34,981 bases of DNA, taken from contig NZ_JANGAD010000014.1 in assembly GCF_024461735.1 (NCBI RefSeq), positions 1 to 34,981 of the forward strand, given 5' to 3'. This document shows, one piece after another, positions 1 to 7,078 of this stretch. The stretch's first letter is position 1, and each line of letters starts with the position of its first letter. Both the position numbers and the translations under genes were made by a program. Below the pieces are notes generated by a model. It saw nothing but the letters and a program-made list of their open reading frames with translations, had not been told where the DNA came from and did no database searches. Source of the DNA: Anaerotignum propionicum. GTDB taxonomy: Bacteria; Bacillota; Clostridia; Lachnospirales; Anaerotignaceae.

Positions 1-71
1 TTGTGAAGGATGCAGCAGGCAATGTAAGTACTGCAGTGAAAATTGCAGTAGCAGCCTTCGAAGGTCCCTAA
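1..71 (+). CDS. C-terminal end of a probable surface protein (partial)
   Basis: Only the last 22 codons are inside the window (in-frame codons from position 3, stop TAA at 69-71). The readable tail begins VKDAAGNVSTAV and ends AAFEGP. The string KDAAGNVS is typical of the last strand of bacterial Ig-like or cadherin-like repeats in large secreted or surface proteins, so an extracellular repeat protein is the best guess. This is family resemblance from a very short stretch; the rest of the gene lies upstream. A clear rho-independent terminator follows 20 bases after the stop, so the gene is the last of its transcript. Confidence 0.5.
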   Translation, partial: VKDAAGNVSTAVKIAVAAFEGP

Positions 72-91
72 CTAATTAGGAATAATCAGTT

Positions 92-118
92 AGCCCCTAT
101 GTGATAAACATGGGGGCT
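92..118 (+). terminator. Terminator after the upstream partial gene
   Basis: An 11-bp stem, AGCCCCTATGT with ACATGGGGGCT (one G-T pair), closes a GATAA loop and is followed by a T-rich stretch (TATCTATT). It separates the partial surface gene from the malic enzyme unit. Confidence 0.8.
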
Positions 119-185
119 TATCTATTATTGAAGCAGTGAAACAATTTATTGGATACATCCAACAGGAGTTGTTTAGTTAGTCTTA

Positions 186-214
186 TTGACCAAGTACTAA
201 AATCCTTGTATAAT
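186..214 (+). promoter_or_regulatory. Sigma-A promoter for malic enzyme
   Basis: TTGACC at 186-191 and a perfect TATAAT at 209-214 are separated by exactly 17 bases. The predicted transcript starts near 221 and leaves a leader of about 60 bases before the malic enzyme start codon at 283. Confidence 0.8.
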
Positions 215-282
215 TCAAAAAGATGAAGTAAATCCTGAATTTACTTATAAAACAGTTATGAAATATAAAGGAGATCGTATCC

Positions 283-1461
283 ATGAGTATTGAAGAAGAG
301 GCATTAAAACTGCATTATGAAATGCAAGGTAAAATAGAAGTGGTTTCCAGAAAAGAAATTAAAACAAGGGAGGATTTATCCTTGCTTTATACCCCAGGCG
401 TTGCGGAGCCTTGTCGGGTAATTGAGAAAAATTATGAGGAATCCTTTCGTTTGACACGCCGTTCCAATTTGGTGGCTGTGGTGACAGACGGTACGGCAGT
501 TCTTGGCTTAGGGGACATTGGTCCTGCGGCAGGTATGCCTGTTATGGAGGGAAAATGTGTTTTATTTAAGGAATTTGGCGGCGTAGATGCCTTTCCTCTT
601 TGCATTGATTCCAAAGATGTGGATACCATCGTAAATACCATTTATTTGATCTCCAAAAGCTTTGGCGGCATTAATTTAGAAGATATTTCTGCCCCCCGTT
701 GCTTCGAAATTGAACGAAAGCTCAAGGAAATTTGTGACATCCCCATATTTCATGATGACCAACATGGAACGGCCATTGTGGTTGCGGCGGCTATGATTAA
801 CGCCATGAAGGTGGTTGGCAAAAATATGGGTGAAATGAAAATTGTCATCAATGGCGCAGGGGCGGCTGGTATCGCCATTGGGAAGCTTCTCATTGCCATG
901 GGTTTTGGCAATATCGTGATGTGCGACATTAACGGCATCATTTGTGAGGGTGACGAAGGCTTAAATGCTGGGCAGGAGGAAATTTCTCATATTAGCAATA
1001 TCCATAAGGAAAAGGGAAGCTTGGCTGATGCAATGAGAGGTGCGGACGCTTTTGTTGGTGTTTCCCGCCCCAAAATGGTAACTGGCGAAATGGTGGCATC
1101 CATGAACAAGGGGATTGTTTTCGCTATGGCAAATCCTATTCCTGAGATTATGCCCGATGAGGCATTGGCGGCTGGTGCGGCTGTTGTTGGTACAGGCCGT
1201 TCTGATTTCCCCAATCAGATTAACAACGTATTGATTTTCCCAGGGATTTTTAAGGGGGCTTTGGAGGTACGTGCCAAGGAAATTACGGAGGGGATGAAGC
1301 AAAGAGCGGCATATGCCATTGCGGCTATGATTCCCGATGATGAGATTCATGCCGAAAATATTATTCCTTCGGCTTTGGATAAATCTGTGGCGAATGCTGT
1401 GGCAAAAGCCGTTGCTGATGTGGCAATCGAAGAAGGTATTGCTCGTGTAAAGCCATGCTGA
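283..1461 (+). CDS. NAD(P)-dependent malic enzyme (oxaloacetate-decarboxylating)
   Basis: This 392-residue protein is a short-form bacterial malic enzyme, which oxidatively decarboxylates malate to pyruvate with reduction of NAD or NADP in the cytoplasm. Visible signatures in order are YTPGVAEPCRVI near residue 37, the VTDGTAVLGLGDIGPAAGMP block near 68, FHDDQHGTAIVVAAA near 155 (metal and substrate site), the dinucleotide-binding GAGAAGIAIGKLL near 190, NPIPEIMP near 285 and SDFPNQINN near 307. Length matches the family (about 390-410). The ATG follows AAAGGAG with a 9-base gap. It has its own promoter and a strong terminator, so it is probably monocistronic. Cofactor preference cannot be told from sequence by eye. 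Confidence 0.95.
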   Translation: MSIEEEALKLHYEMQGKIEVVSRKEIKTREDLSLLYTPGVAEPCRVIEKNYEESFRLTRRSNLVAVVTDGTAVLGLGDIGPAAGMPVMEGKCVLFKEFGGVDAFPLCIDSKDVDTIVNTIYLISKSFGGINLEDISAPRCFEIERKLKEICDIPIFHDDQHGTAIVVAAAMINAMKVVGKNMGEMKIVINGAGAAGIAIGKLLIAMGFGNIVMCDINGIICEGDEGLNAGQEEISHISNIHKEKGSLADAMRGADAFVGVSRPKMVTGEMVASMNKGIVFAMANPIPEIMPDEALAAGAAVVGTGRSDFPNQINNVLIFPGIFKGALEVRAKEITEGMKQRAAYAIAAMIPDDEIHAENIIPSALDKSVANAVAKAVADVAIEEGIARVKPC

Positions 1462-1536
1462 GTATTTTTTAGTTTTGCAGAATATTTTTGCATCCCTTAT
1501 TCGGAAAAATAGAATGAACAGTTTTGTTGATAAGAA

Positions 1537-1574
1537 AAAACGGTGGGGCCTTTCACTTATAGCCCCACCGTTTT
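1537..1574. terminator. Bidirectional terminator between convergent genes
   Basis: AAAACGGTGGGGC (1537-1549) pairs perfectly with GCCCCACCGTTTT (1562-1574), a 13-bp stem with A-rich and T-rich flanks. It lies between the malic enzyme gene and the convergent UPF0178 gene and can end transcription from both sides. Confidence 0.9.
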
Positions 1575-1587
1575 GATTTAAAATTAA

Positions 1588-2031
1588 TTATTTAACTGCA
1601 AATGCTTTTTCGAAAACGGAGAGAAAGGTCATATCATCCTCTTTTGTCCGTTTATGGATATGTCCGCTACGTCCTTTTTTCTGCCGCCGCATTTCTCGGG
1701 AAAGGTGACGCTCAAAAAGCATACGCTCAATATTTTCAGCGGTATAAAAAAAGCCATTTGGATGGATTGCTGTAGCCTTCTTCCCTAAAATCAAAGCAGC
1801 AAGGCCATAATCGGCAGTGACACAAATATCGCCTTTTTCCGTACGATTGGCAATGGCTAAATCAGCACTATCTGCCCCTTGGTCAACTGTAACAACATGC
1901 ACGTTGGCTTCGGGGTAAAACAAAACATGAGAGGCATCGGTCACCATATAAACCTCTACATTATTTTTCGTTGCTATTTCAACGATAATTTCTTTCACTG
2001 GGCAGGCATCTGCATCGACAAGAACTTTCAT
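1588..2031 (-). CDS. UPF0178 (YaiI/YqxD family, DUF188) protein
   Basis: The product is 147 residues when started at the ATG whose complement is at 2029-2031, giving MKVLVDADACPVKEI. That start has AAAGGAG six bases upstream; an ATG 11 codons earlier lacks such a site and the family begins with this VDADACPVK motif. The rest matches the UPF0178/DUF188 family: VYMVTDASH, VVTVDQGADSADLAIANR and DICVTADYGLAALILGKKA, a layout resembling a PIN-like nuclease fold with conserved Asp residues. The biochemical role is not established to my knowledge. It lies downstream of the LUD-domain gene on the same strand (gap about 107 bases), possibly co-transcribed, and is closed by the bidirectional terminator. 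Confidence 0.88.
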   Translation of the reverse strand: MKVLVDADACPVKEIIVEIATKNNVEVYMVTDASHVLFYPEANVHVVTVDQGADSADLAIANRTEKGDICVTADYGLAALILGKKATAIHPNGFFYTAENIERMLFERHLSREMRRQKKGRSGHIHKRTKEDDMTFLSVFEKAFAVK

Positions 2032-2138
2032 TTCATTCTCCTTTGCCCCAAACTGAAAATGCATGTTACCATGTATTTCGCGGGCATTTATTTATTATTG
2101 ACAGAAGGCCTGCGTTTTACTTTGCCATCTGGGAGAAA

Positions 2139-2777
2139 TCAATATCCCATTTCTTCTCCAACAACAATAACTTTAATTCTTTTTGCAGGTCTGCATAATC
2201 TTGTAATCAGAACTTGGCTGCAAATAGAATCAGTTGAGGTGCAATTATGACAGACCCCTGTGGTAACGCAAGGGGTTTTTCCCATAAAACGAAATGCATT
2301 TGTTGGTGCTGCCGTGTTTCTTGCCCGAGAAACTGCTGCATCAAGGTTTGGAGCAACTTTATTGATACCACAAATGATAATAACATTTTTGGGACCAAAA
2401 GACATGGCAGCAATGCGGTTTCCTGTCCCATCAATATTTACCAGAATACCATCTTGGGATAGAGCATTGGTGCTGGTAATAAAATAATCAGCTAAAAGTC
2501 CTTGACGATGTAAATTTGCAGTTTCCTCAGGGGATTTTGCCAAGTCTCTATCAATCACTTCAAAATCTCCATCATGGAAGGCCTTTGTAAGACCCATGTT
2601 GCGGATGGTCATTGAGCCTCCCCAAGAAACAGAGCTTTTTTCGGGCACCAATGATACCGCTTTTTCCAAAGCTTCTTTAGCAGTAGGACAGTAGTAAGCC
2701 TCGAAATGTCTACCTTCTAATTTTGAAACTACACTTTTGCCTAATATTTCAGTTCTCATTTCAATCGGTGTACTCAT
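2139..2777 (-). CDS. LUD-domain (LutC/DUF162-like) protein
   Basis: A 212-residue protein starting MSTPIEMRTE. The chosen ATG lies 8 bases after GGAG; an ATG six codons upstream overlaps that ribosome binding site and is less likely. The sequence matches stand-alone LUD-domain proteins annotated as lactate utilization proteins: SVSWGGSMTIRNMGL, YFITSTNALSQDGILVNIDGTGNRIAAMSFGP (glycine-rich core, quoted in parts: NALSQDG and NIDGTGNR) and VIIICGINKV. Near the C-terminus is a CVTTGVCHNC..C pattern with several cysteines, seen in this subgroup. Its partners LutA and LutB are absent, so a role in lactate oxidation is only inherited from the family name and its actual substrate is unknown. Confidence 0.85.
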   Translation of the reverse strand: MSTPIEMRTEILGKSVVSKLEGRHFEAYYCPTAKEALEKAVSLVPEKSSVSWGGSMTIRNMGLTKAFHDGDFEVIDRDLAKSPEETANLHRQGLLADYFITSTNALSQDGILVNIDGTGNRIAAMSFGPKNVIIICGINKVAPNLDAAVSRARNTAAPTNAFRFMGKTPCVTTGVCHNCTSTDSICSQVLITRLCRPAKRIKVIVVGEEMGY

Positions 2778-2816
2778 GCATAAATCTCCTTTCATAATAA
2801 AAATACGGATTACTTT

Positions 2817-2843
2817 ATTCTAACATAATTTTTCTAAAACCAA
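2817..2843 (-). promoter_or_regulatory. Possible promoter for the LUD/UPF0178 pair
   Basis: On the minus strand an extended -10, TGTTAGAAT, has its TAGAAT at complement 2817-2822. A weak -35 TTGGTT lies at complement 2838-2843 with a short 15-base spacer. The extended -10 supports the call; the -35 spacing does not. Confidence 0.35.
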
Positions 2844-2975
2844 TATAGAAATCGAACTTTTATTTTTTCCTTGTCAAGAGAAATATGCAGTTTTTTTCTT
2901 GTGGATTCTTTATGTTGCAATAAGAATATGTTTTGTATTATGATAGGGGGAGAATTTGAGAAACGAGGGATAAAT

Positions 2976-3761
2976 ATGGCGTTAAAAATAGAAAGCCATC
3001 AAAATAAAATATTCAAGCGGGTCAAAGGCCTGAATTTAAGAAAGAACCGTGATAAAGAGGGGTTATTTGTAGCAGAAGGGCTTCGATTTATTTCTGAAAT
3101 TCCTCTGGATTGGCCAGTAGAAATGTTCCTGATGACAGAGGCCTTTGCAGAAGAAAATGGAGTAGAGCTTTTTGAAAACAGGGCAGGAACCTATATCCTG
3201 TCAGAGGAATTGTTTTGCCTATTGTCAGATACAGAAAATCCCCAGGGGGTATTGGCTGTCTGCAAAAAACAACAAGAAAACATGGATAAAATCTGGTTAA
3301 GAGAAGATTCTTTTTTTCTTTTGGCGGAAGAACTAAATGATCCAGGCAACCTTGGCACTGTGATACGAACGGCAGACGCAAGCGGTGTGGATGGGATTTT
3401 TCTTTCAAAGGGTAGTGTGGATGTATACAATCCAAAGGTTTTGCGGGCAACAATGGGTTCCATATTTCATGTACCTGTGTTCCAAAATATTGCATTAGAT
3501 GAAATTTCATCAGAATTGAAAAAAAGAGAGATTTCATTATACGCTGCTCACTTAAAAGGTGAAAGCCTTCCTTATCATTTGCCGTTAGAAAAGAGTTGTG
3601 CGTTTTTGATTGGCAATGAAGCAAGAGGTCTTTCTGATGAAGCAGCAAATTTGTGTGACCAATGGGTGAAAATACCTATGCCCGGACAGGCGGAATCCTT
3701 AAATGCTTCAATTGCAGCGGGGATTTTGATGTATGAGGTAGTGCGTCAACGGTTGAAATAG
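2976..3761 (+). CDS. TrmH/SpoU-family RNA 2'-O-methyltransferase
   Basis: This 261-residue protein has an N-terminal SpoU substrate-binding domain (residues 1-95, with ESHQNKIFKRVKGL and LFVAEGLRFI) and a C-terminal SPOUT methylase with its three motifs: EELNDPGNLGTVIRTADA, IGNEARGLSDE and IPMPGQAESLNASIAAGI. Such enzymes transfer a methyl group from S-adenosylmethionine to ribose in rRNA or tRNA using a trefoil-knot site. It resembles the B. subtilis YsgA type rather than a proven RlmB, so no symbol is given. The start at 2976 was chosen because ACGAGGGA precedes it and the protein then begins like its relatives; the reading frame stays open 35 codons further upstream. A terminator follows 50 bases after the stop. 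Confidence 0.9.
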   Translation: MALKIESHQNKIFKRVKGLNLRKNRDKEGLFVAEGLRFISEIPLDWPVEMFLMTEAFAEENGVELFENRAGTYILSEELFCLLSDTENPQGVLAVCKKQQENMDKIWLREDSFFLLAEELNDPGNLGTVIRTADASGVDGIFLSKGSVDVYNPKVLRATMGSIFHVPVFQNIALDEISSELKKREISLYAAHLKGESLPYHLPLEKSCAFLIGNEARGLSDEAANLCDQWVKIPMPGQAESLNASIAAGILMYEVVRQRLK

Positions 3762-3811
3762 TAGGTCACATGCAGTTTTATTATCTGCGTAAGATATAGG
3801 AAATCGGAAAA

Positions 3812-3846
3812 GGTGTCGGCAAAGCCGACACCCGGATAATTTTTTA
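3812..3846 (+). terminator. Terminator after the SpoU methyltransferase gene
   Basis: GGTGTCGGC (3812-3820) and GCCGACACC (3824-3832) form a perfect 9-bp stem around AAA, followed a few bases later by TTTTTTA. The distance between stem and T-run (about 7 bases) is slightly long. Confidence 0.75.
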
Positions 3847-3904
3847 TAGCTGACACCAACATGTTTTGATTGCGTCAAAATTTTTACATTACTTTCTGAG
3901 TAAA

Positions 3905-4228
3905 TTATCTTTTACTCATTTCTTCTGTGGATACGGTTGGCAGGTTAGACAGATTGTTATCTTCTGTTCCATCGGGGATAGATTTTAAGTATTCCGTATC
4001 CTTTCGATGGGCAATACCAACACCTGCTATTTCACCTTGCCTTGCCATTTCTATTGCTTGATTCTTATCAATCATTGTGTCATCGGAAAGGCGATAGCCT
4101 GTGATTTTCCCACTTTGCTTTATTAAGCCTGTAATTTTTTTTGCGTTGGGTTTTGGTGTAGGAATATCATCCAGTGTGTTTTTCGCCAATGCTTCTGATA
4201 ATTCATTTCTATCAAGGGTTTGATTCAT
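3905..4228 (-). CDS. DUF3892-family protein
   Basis: A 107-residue protein beginning MNQTLDRNEL. The ATG sits 7 bases after AAAGGAGG on the minus strand; a GTG two codons earlier is less well placed. The middle and end match the small DUF3892 family: KITGYRLSDDTMIDKNQA, IEMARQGEIAGVGIA and EYLKSIPDGTEDNNLSNLP. Its function is unknown. There are no membrane segments or signal peptide, and it appears to be a soluble acidic-tailed protein. It stands alone, convergent with the SpoU methyltransferase gene and divergent from the small unit at 4480. Confidence 0.8.
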   Translation of the reverse strand: MNQTLDRNELSEALAKNTLDDIPTPKPNAKKITGLIKQSGKITGYRLSDDTMIDKNQAIEMARQGEIAGVGIAHRKDTEYLKSIPDGTEDNNLSNLPTVSTEEMSKR

Positions 4229-4479
4229 AACCACACCTCCTTTTTTATTATGTTATCCATAAATTCAAAAAATAGAAAAGAAGTATAGATGTAAGTTTTG
4301 TTAATTTCCATATGTATTTTTGATATTTTGAAAATATAGATGATATCAGTTTTATATATAAATTTTGATAAATTTTAAAGCGCATTGCTATCATTTTATT
4401 AAAATAAAAAATAAACTCATGATATTATATTAGAAATAATCCCATAAAACCAAATTAAGCTACAAATATTTACAAATTA

Positions 4480-4508
4480 TTGACAAATATCACGAATTGT
4501 GATATTTT
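4480..4508 (+). promoter_or_regulatory. Promoter with an embedded palindromic operator
   Basis: A perfect TTGACA at 4480-4485 is followed after 17 bases by TATTTT at 4503-4508. The spacer and -10 are filled by a perfect inverted repeat: AATATCAC (4486-4493), GAATT centre, GTGATATT (4499-4506). A regulator bound here would sit directly on the promoter. The regulator is not identifiable from the half-site. Confidence 0.6.
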
Positions 4509-4529
4509 AATAGGAGATAAAGATAAGAA

Positions 4530-4637
4530 ATGGGGAAAATTCTATACTTTATTCAAAAACTAGGCACAAGATTTCGTAAATTCCTCCGCCTATTAGAGAC
4601 GGGGGAACTTGCGAAAAATGATGATTTTGAGAAATGA
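4530..4637 (+). CDS. Possible 35-residue cationic peptide, or small structured RNA
   Basis: An ATG at 4530 opens 35 codons ending at TGATGA just before a terminator. The predicted peptide begins MGKILYFIQKLGTRFRKFLR and continues with an acidic tail ending NDDFEK; the first part alternates hydrophobic and basic residues as in an amphipathic helix. Against coding: the nearest GGAG (4513-4516) is 13 bases from the ATG, and it lies at or before the expected transcript start. The same stretch also folds well: TTTCG (4572-4576) with CGAAA (4612-4616) and TTCCTCCG (4581-4588) with CGGGGGAA (4600-4607). So it may equally be a small non-coding RNA. I do not recognise it. Confidence 0.35.
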   Translation: MGKILYFIQKLGTRFRKFLRLLETGELAKNDDFEK

Positions 4638-4639
4638 TG

Positions 4640-4663
4640 AGAAGCGTAGGGGCTTCTTTTTTT
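4640..4663 (+). terminator. Terminator of the small unit
   Basis: AGAAGC (4640-4645) and GCTTCT (4652-4657) form a 6-bp stem around GTAGGG, and the T-run continues to 4663. It starts three bases after the stop of the 35-codon ORF. Confidence 0.75.
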
Positions 4664-4721
4664 ATGGATAAATTTGTAAATTTCATATTAAAATAAGTCA
4701 GGTTCCATAGTTTGATTCAGG

Positions 4722-4775
4722 TTTTTCAGAAGCAATTTGGAGATTTCAGGGCAATGTTCACAAAAATCTGAAAAA
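4722..4775. repeat. Inverted repeat upstream of the aro promoter
   Basis: TTTTTCAGA (4722-4730) and TCTGAAAAA (4767-4775) are perfect 9-base inverted arms about 36 bases apart, ending five bases before the -35 box of the aro leader. They could be paired operator half-sites or a chance AT-rich match. Confidence 0.35.
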
Positions 4776-4780
4776 TAGGG

Positions 4781-4809
4781 TTTACATACAAATGTCTTTG
4801 TGGTAGTAT
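4781..4809 (+). promoter_or_regulatory. Promoter of the aromatic amino acid operon
   Basis: TTTACA at 4781-4786 and TAGTAT at 4804-4809 are 17 bases apart. The transcript would start near 4816, about 40 bases before the leader peptide, and no other comparable promoter lies between here and aroF. Confidence 0.7.
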
Positions 4810-4855
4810 GTTTAAAAATAACCAAATAAAATTAATTGTGAAAGAGGTTGCGAAT

Positions 4856-4924
4856 ATGAATCAGATCAATTTTGCTGCAACTACATACTTTTACTTTTAC
4901 CGTGTTTTCAGAGATTCAAAGTGA
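4856..4924 (+). CDS. Tyr/Phe-rich attenuator leader peptide
   Basis: An ATG at 4856, preceded by AAAGAGG, opens a 22-codon ORF that ends at TGA 4922-4924. Residues 10-18 read TYFYFYRVF, so three Tyr and three Phe codons lie within nine codons, and one more Phe is at residue 6. Such a run just upstream of a terminator, ahead of DAHP synthase and the Phe/Tyr branch genes, is the hallmark of a ribosome-mediated attenuation leader (like pheL or trpL in enterobacteria). The peptide itself probably has no function: the ribosome stalls on the Tyr/Phe codons when the charged tRNAs are scarce. It is too short to be found by ordinary gene callers. Confidence 0.8.
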   Translation: MNQINFAATTYFYFYRVFRDSK

Positions 4925-5020
4925 ATTTTACTGTGAGAAAAGACGGTTGGTTTTGATGGTTTTTTCTAGAATGAAGGCTAAATAGACTTCGCAGTGAAAT
5001 TCGCTGCGGAGTCTTTCTTT
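4923..5020 (+). promoter_or_regulatory. Transcription attenuator (antiterminator/terminator) of the aro operon
   Basis: The terminator is AGACTTCGCAG (4984-4994) paired with CTGCGGAGTCT (5004-5014), an 11-bp stem with one G-T pair, then TTCTTTTTAT. The competing antiterminator pairs GAATTTTACTGTGAG (4923-4937) with TTCGCAGTGAAATTC (4988-5002): 15 continuous pairs including three G-T pairs, which consumes the 5' arm of the terminator. The first arm begins inside the leader peptide stop codon, so a ribosome that reaches the stop covers it and allows termination, while a ribosome stalled on the Tyr/Phe codons (4886-4909) leaves it free. The geometry therefore fits readthrough under Tyr/Phe shortage. 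Confidence 0.8.
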
Positions 5021-5120
5021 TTATACTGGAAAACCCAAAATATGTAAGTATAGATTCTATTATTGCGAAGCATCTTTCAAAATTAGAAAACAAAGGGATA
5101 GAATAAAGGAGGATAAAGAT

Positions 5121-6134
5121 ATGATCGTAGTGTTGAAAAACGGAACAAAACCGGAACAAATTGATAACTTGAAGGCGTGGTTAAGAAGCATGGGCATTGA
5201 TACACATATGTCTGTTGGAGTGAATCATACCATTGTTGGTTTGGTTGGAGATACTTCTGGTGTGGACATGGATTTGGTGCGTTCTTTGGATATCGTAGAA
5301 AATGTTCAGAGAATTCAAGAGCCATTCAAAAATGCAAATAAAAAATTCCATAACGGAAGACTTGTGGTAGACATAAATGGAGTGAAAATCGGCGGTGGAG
5401 AATTCCAGATTATTGCTGGTCCCTGCTCGGTAGAATCAAGAGAACAGGTTTGCTTTGTTGCAGAGTGCGTGAAGAAATCCGGCGCTGGTTTATTGCGTGG
5501 GGGTGCATTCAAGCCCCGTACTTCCCCTTATGCTTTCCAAGGCCTGTTGGGTGAGGGCATTGACCTTTTGCTCGAGGCAAAAAAGATGACAGGGCTTCCT
5601 ATCGTTTCTGAAATTATGAATATTACCCATCTCCCATTATTTGATCCCGTTGATGTTGTGCAGGTTGGGGCAAGAAATATGCAGAACTTTGAACTTTTAA
5701 AAGAGCTCGGTAAGACAAAAAAGGTAATCTTATTGAAAAGAGGCTTAGCAAATACCATTGATGAATTGCTGATGAGCGCTGAATATATTATGGCGGGCGG
5801 TAATGAGAATGTAATTCTTTGCGAAAGAGGTATTCGTACCTTTGAAACAAGAACCAGAAATACATTGGACTTATCCATCATTCCTGTTTTGAAAAAATTA
5901 ACCCACCTGCCTGTAGTGATTGATCCCAGCCATGCGTTAGGATACTCCTACATGGTGAAGCCCATGGCTTTGGCAGCAACTGCTGCGGGAGCGGATGGCT
6001 TGATGATTGAGGTGCATAATGACCCTCCTCATGCTTTATGCGATGGAGCACAATCATTGACTCCGGAAGCATTCGACGATGTTGCAAAGGCTGTATTCCA
6101 GATTAGACCCTTTGCTTGCAGATTTGACGATTAA
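5121..6134 (+). CDS. aroF: 3-deoxy-7-phosphoheptulonate synthase (DAHP synthase, type I-beta)
   Basis: This 337-residue enzyme condenses phosphoenolpyruvate and erythrose 4-phosphate, the first step of the shikimate pathway. Residues 1-75 form a ferredoxin-like regulatory domain (MIVVLKNGTKPEQI) as in the Thermotoga-type enzyme, known there to mediate inhibition by Tyr/Phe. The barrel follows: IAGPCSVESREQ near 97, RGGAFKPRTSPYAFQG near 125, EIMNITHLP, VGARNMQNFELLKELG, LLKRGLA, ERGIRTFE, VIDPSHALGY and GLMIEVHNDP. Length equals that of the family (about 338). The start has AAAGGAGG 8 bases upstream. It is the first structural gene after the Tyr/Phe attenuator, so flux entry is controlled both by attenuation and probably by feedback. 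Confidence 0.96.
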   Translation: MIVVLKNGTKPEQIDNLKAWLRSMGIDTHMSVGVNHTIVGLVGDTSGVDMDLVRSLDIVENVQRIQEPFKNANKKFHNGRLVVDINGVKIGGGEFQIIAGPCSVESREQVCFVAECVKKSGAGLLRGGAFKPRTSPYAFQGLLGEGIDLLLEAKKMTGLPIVSEIMNITHLPLFDPVDVVQVGARNMQNFELLKELGKTKKVILLKRGLANTIDELLMSAEYIMAGGNENVILCERGIRTFETRTRNTLDLSIIPVLKKLTHLPVVIDPSHALGYSYMVKPMALAATAAGADGLMIEVHNDPPHALCDGAQSLTPEAFDDVAKAVFQIRPFACRFDD

Positions 6135-6217
6135 TTGACAGAAGCTAAAAGAAGGAAGCATCCTTATTGAAAAGTTGGGAGTAGCTGTTCACAAAGAAAG
6201 GAGATTGAGGTGAGTTT

Positions 6218-7066
6218 ATGAATATAGGAGTAATTGGTATGGGGCTCATTGGGGGCTCTATGGCAAAGGCAATCAAACAAAAAACGGAACATACTGTATT
6301 TGGCTGGGATGAATCGGAGAACGTTCGTTTCAGTGCAAAGCTGGCAGAGGCGGTGCATGGCATTTTGGAGGAGGGAAACCCTTCCGACTGCGATTTGGTT
6401 TTAATCGCTTTATATCCGGGTGCAACGGTGGATTATGTGAAAAAATTTGCCACCCAGTTTAAAAAGGGCGCGATGGTTGTTGACTGTGCAGGAATTAAAC
6501 GGGGTGTTTGCCAACCATTGCAGGAGGTGGCAGCAGAAAATGGATTTATTTTCTGCGGTGCCCATCCTATGGCGGGAATTGAGCGTAGTGGCTTTACGTA
6601 TTCAACCCCCGACTTATTTGAGGGTGCAACAATGATTTTAACACCTTATACAGGAACGGATATTGCACCTATGAATGAGTTAAGTTTCTTTTTTAAAAGC
6701 CTTGGTTTTGCAAAAATGCAAGTTGCCACCGATGCTGAACATGACCAAATGATTGCATATACCTCTCAATTGGCTCACGTTGTTTCCAGTGCATACATCA
6801 AAAGCGAATTATCCCCTAAGTTTAAAGGGTTTTCAGCAGGAAGCTTTCATGATATGACCCGTGTAGCCAAGCTCAATGAAACCATGTGGACGGAATTATT
6901 TCTTGACAACAGTGATTTTCTTGCAGATGAAATTGATGGTTTGATTGAACGTTTGCAGGTTTACAGCAAGGCAATTCGGGAAAAAGACGGTGACAAATTA
7001 AAGGCAATACTAAAAGAGGGTAAGGAAAAACGCCTAGCAGTAGACGATATAAAGGAATTTGAATGA
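6218..7066 (+). CDS. tyrA: Prephenate dehydrogenase
   Basis: A 282-residue TyrA that oxidatively decarboxylates prephenate to 4-hydroxyphenylpyruvate in the tyrosine branch. The N-terminal Rossmann motif is GVIGMGLIGGS (residues 4-14). The catalytic region shows GAHPMAGIERSGF near 113 (active-site His), and the helical dimerisation domain includes QLAHVVSSAY and FHDMTRVAKLN. No C-terminal ACT domain is present, so feedback by tyrosine, if any, must be of another type. The ATG is preceded by GAGGTGA. It lies 83 bases after aroF and 12 bases before aroB. Arogenate cannot be excluded as a substrate by sequence alone. Confidence 0.93.
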   Translation: MNIGVIGMGLIGGSMAKAIKQKTEHTVFGWDESENVRFSAKLAEAVHGILEEGNPSDCDLVLIALYPGATVDYVKKFATQFKKGAMVVDCAGIKRGVCQPLQEVAAENGFIFCGAHPMAGIERSGFTYSTPDLFEGATMILTPYTGTDIAPMNELSFFFKSLGFAKMQVATDAEHDQMIAYTSQLAHVVSSAYIKSELSPKFKGFSAGSFHDMTRVAKLNETMWTELFLDNSDFLADEIDGLIERLQVYSKAIREKDGDKLKAILKEGKEKRLAVDDIKEFE

Positions 7067-7078
7067 GGGGTTGCCCAT

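Noticed and set aside
961..1350. 129-codon ORF antisense to malic enzyme
   Set aside because: It is a shadow of a conserved gene on the plus strand.
3088..3648. 186-codon ORF antisense to the SpoU methyltransferase gene
   Set aside because: The other strand encodes a clear family member over the full length; the antisense protein has no recognisable motif and no ribosome binding site.
4816..5120. T-box riboswitch as the aro leader
   Set aside because: The conserved AAGGTGGTACCGCG-type sequence is absent, while a leader peptide and a competing helix explain the terminator.
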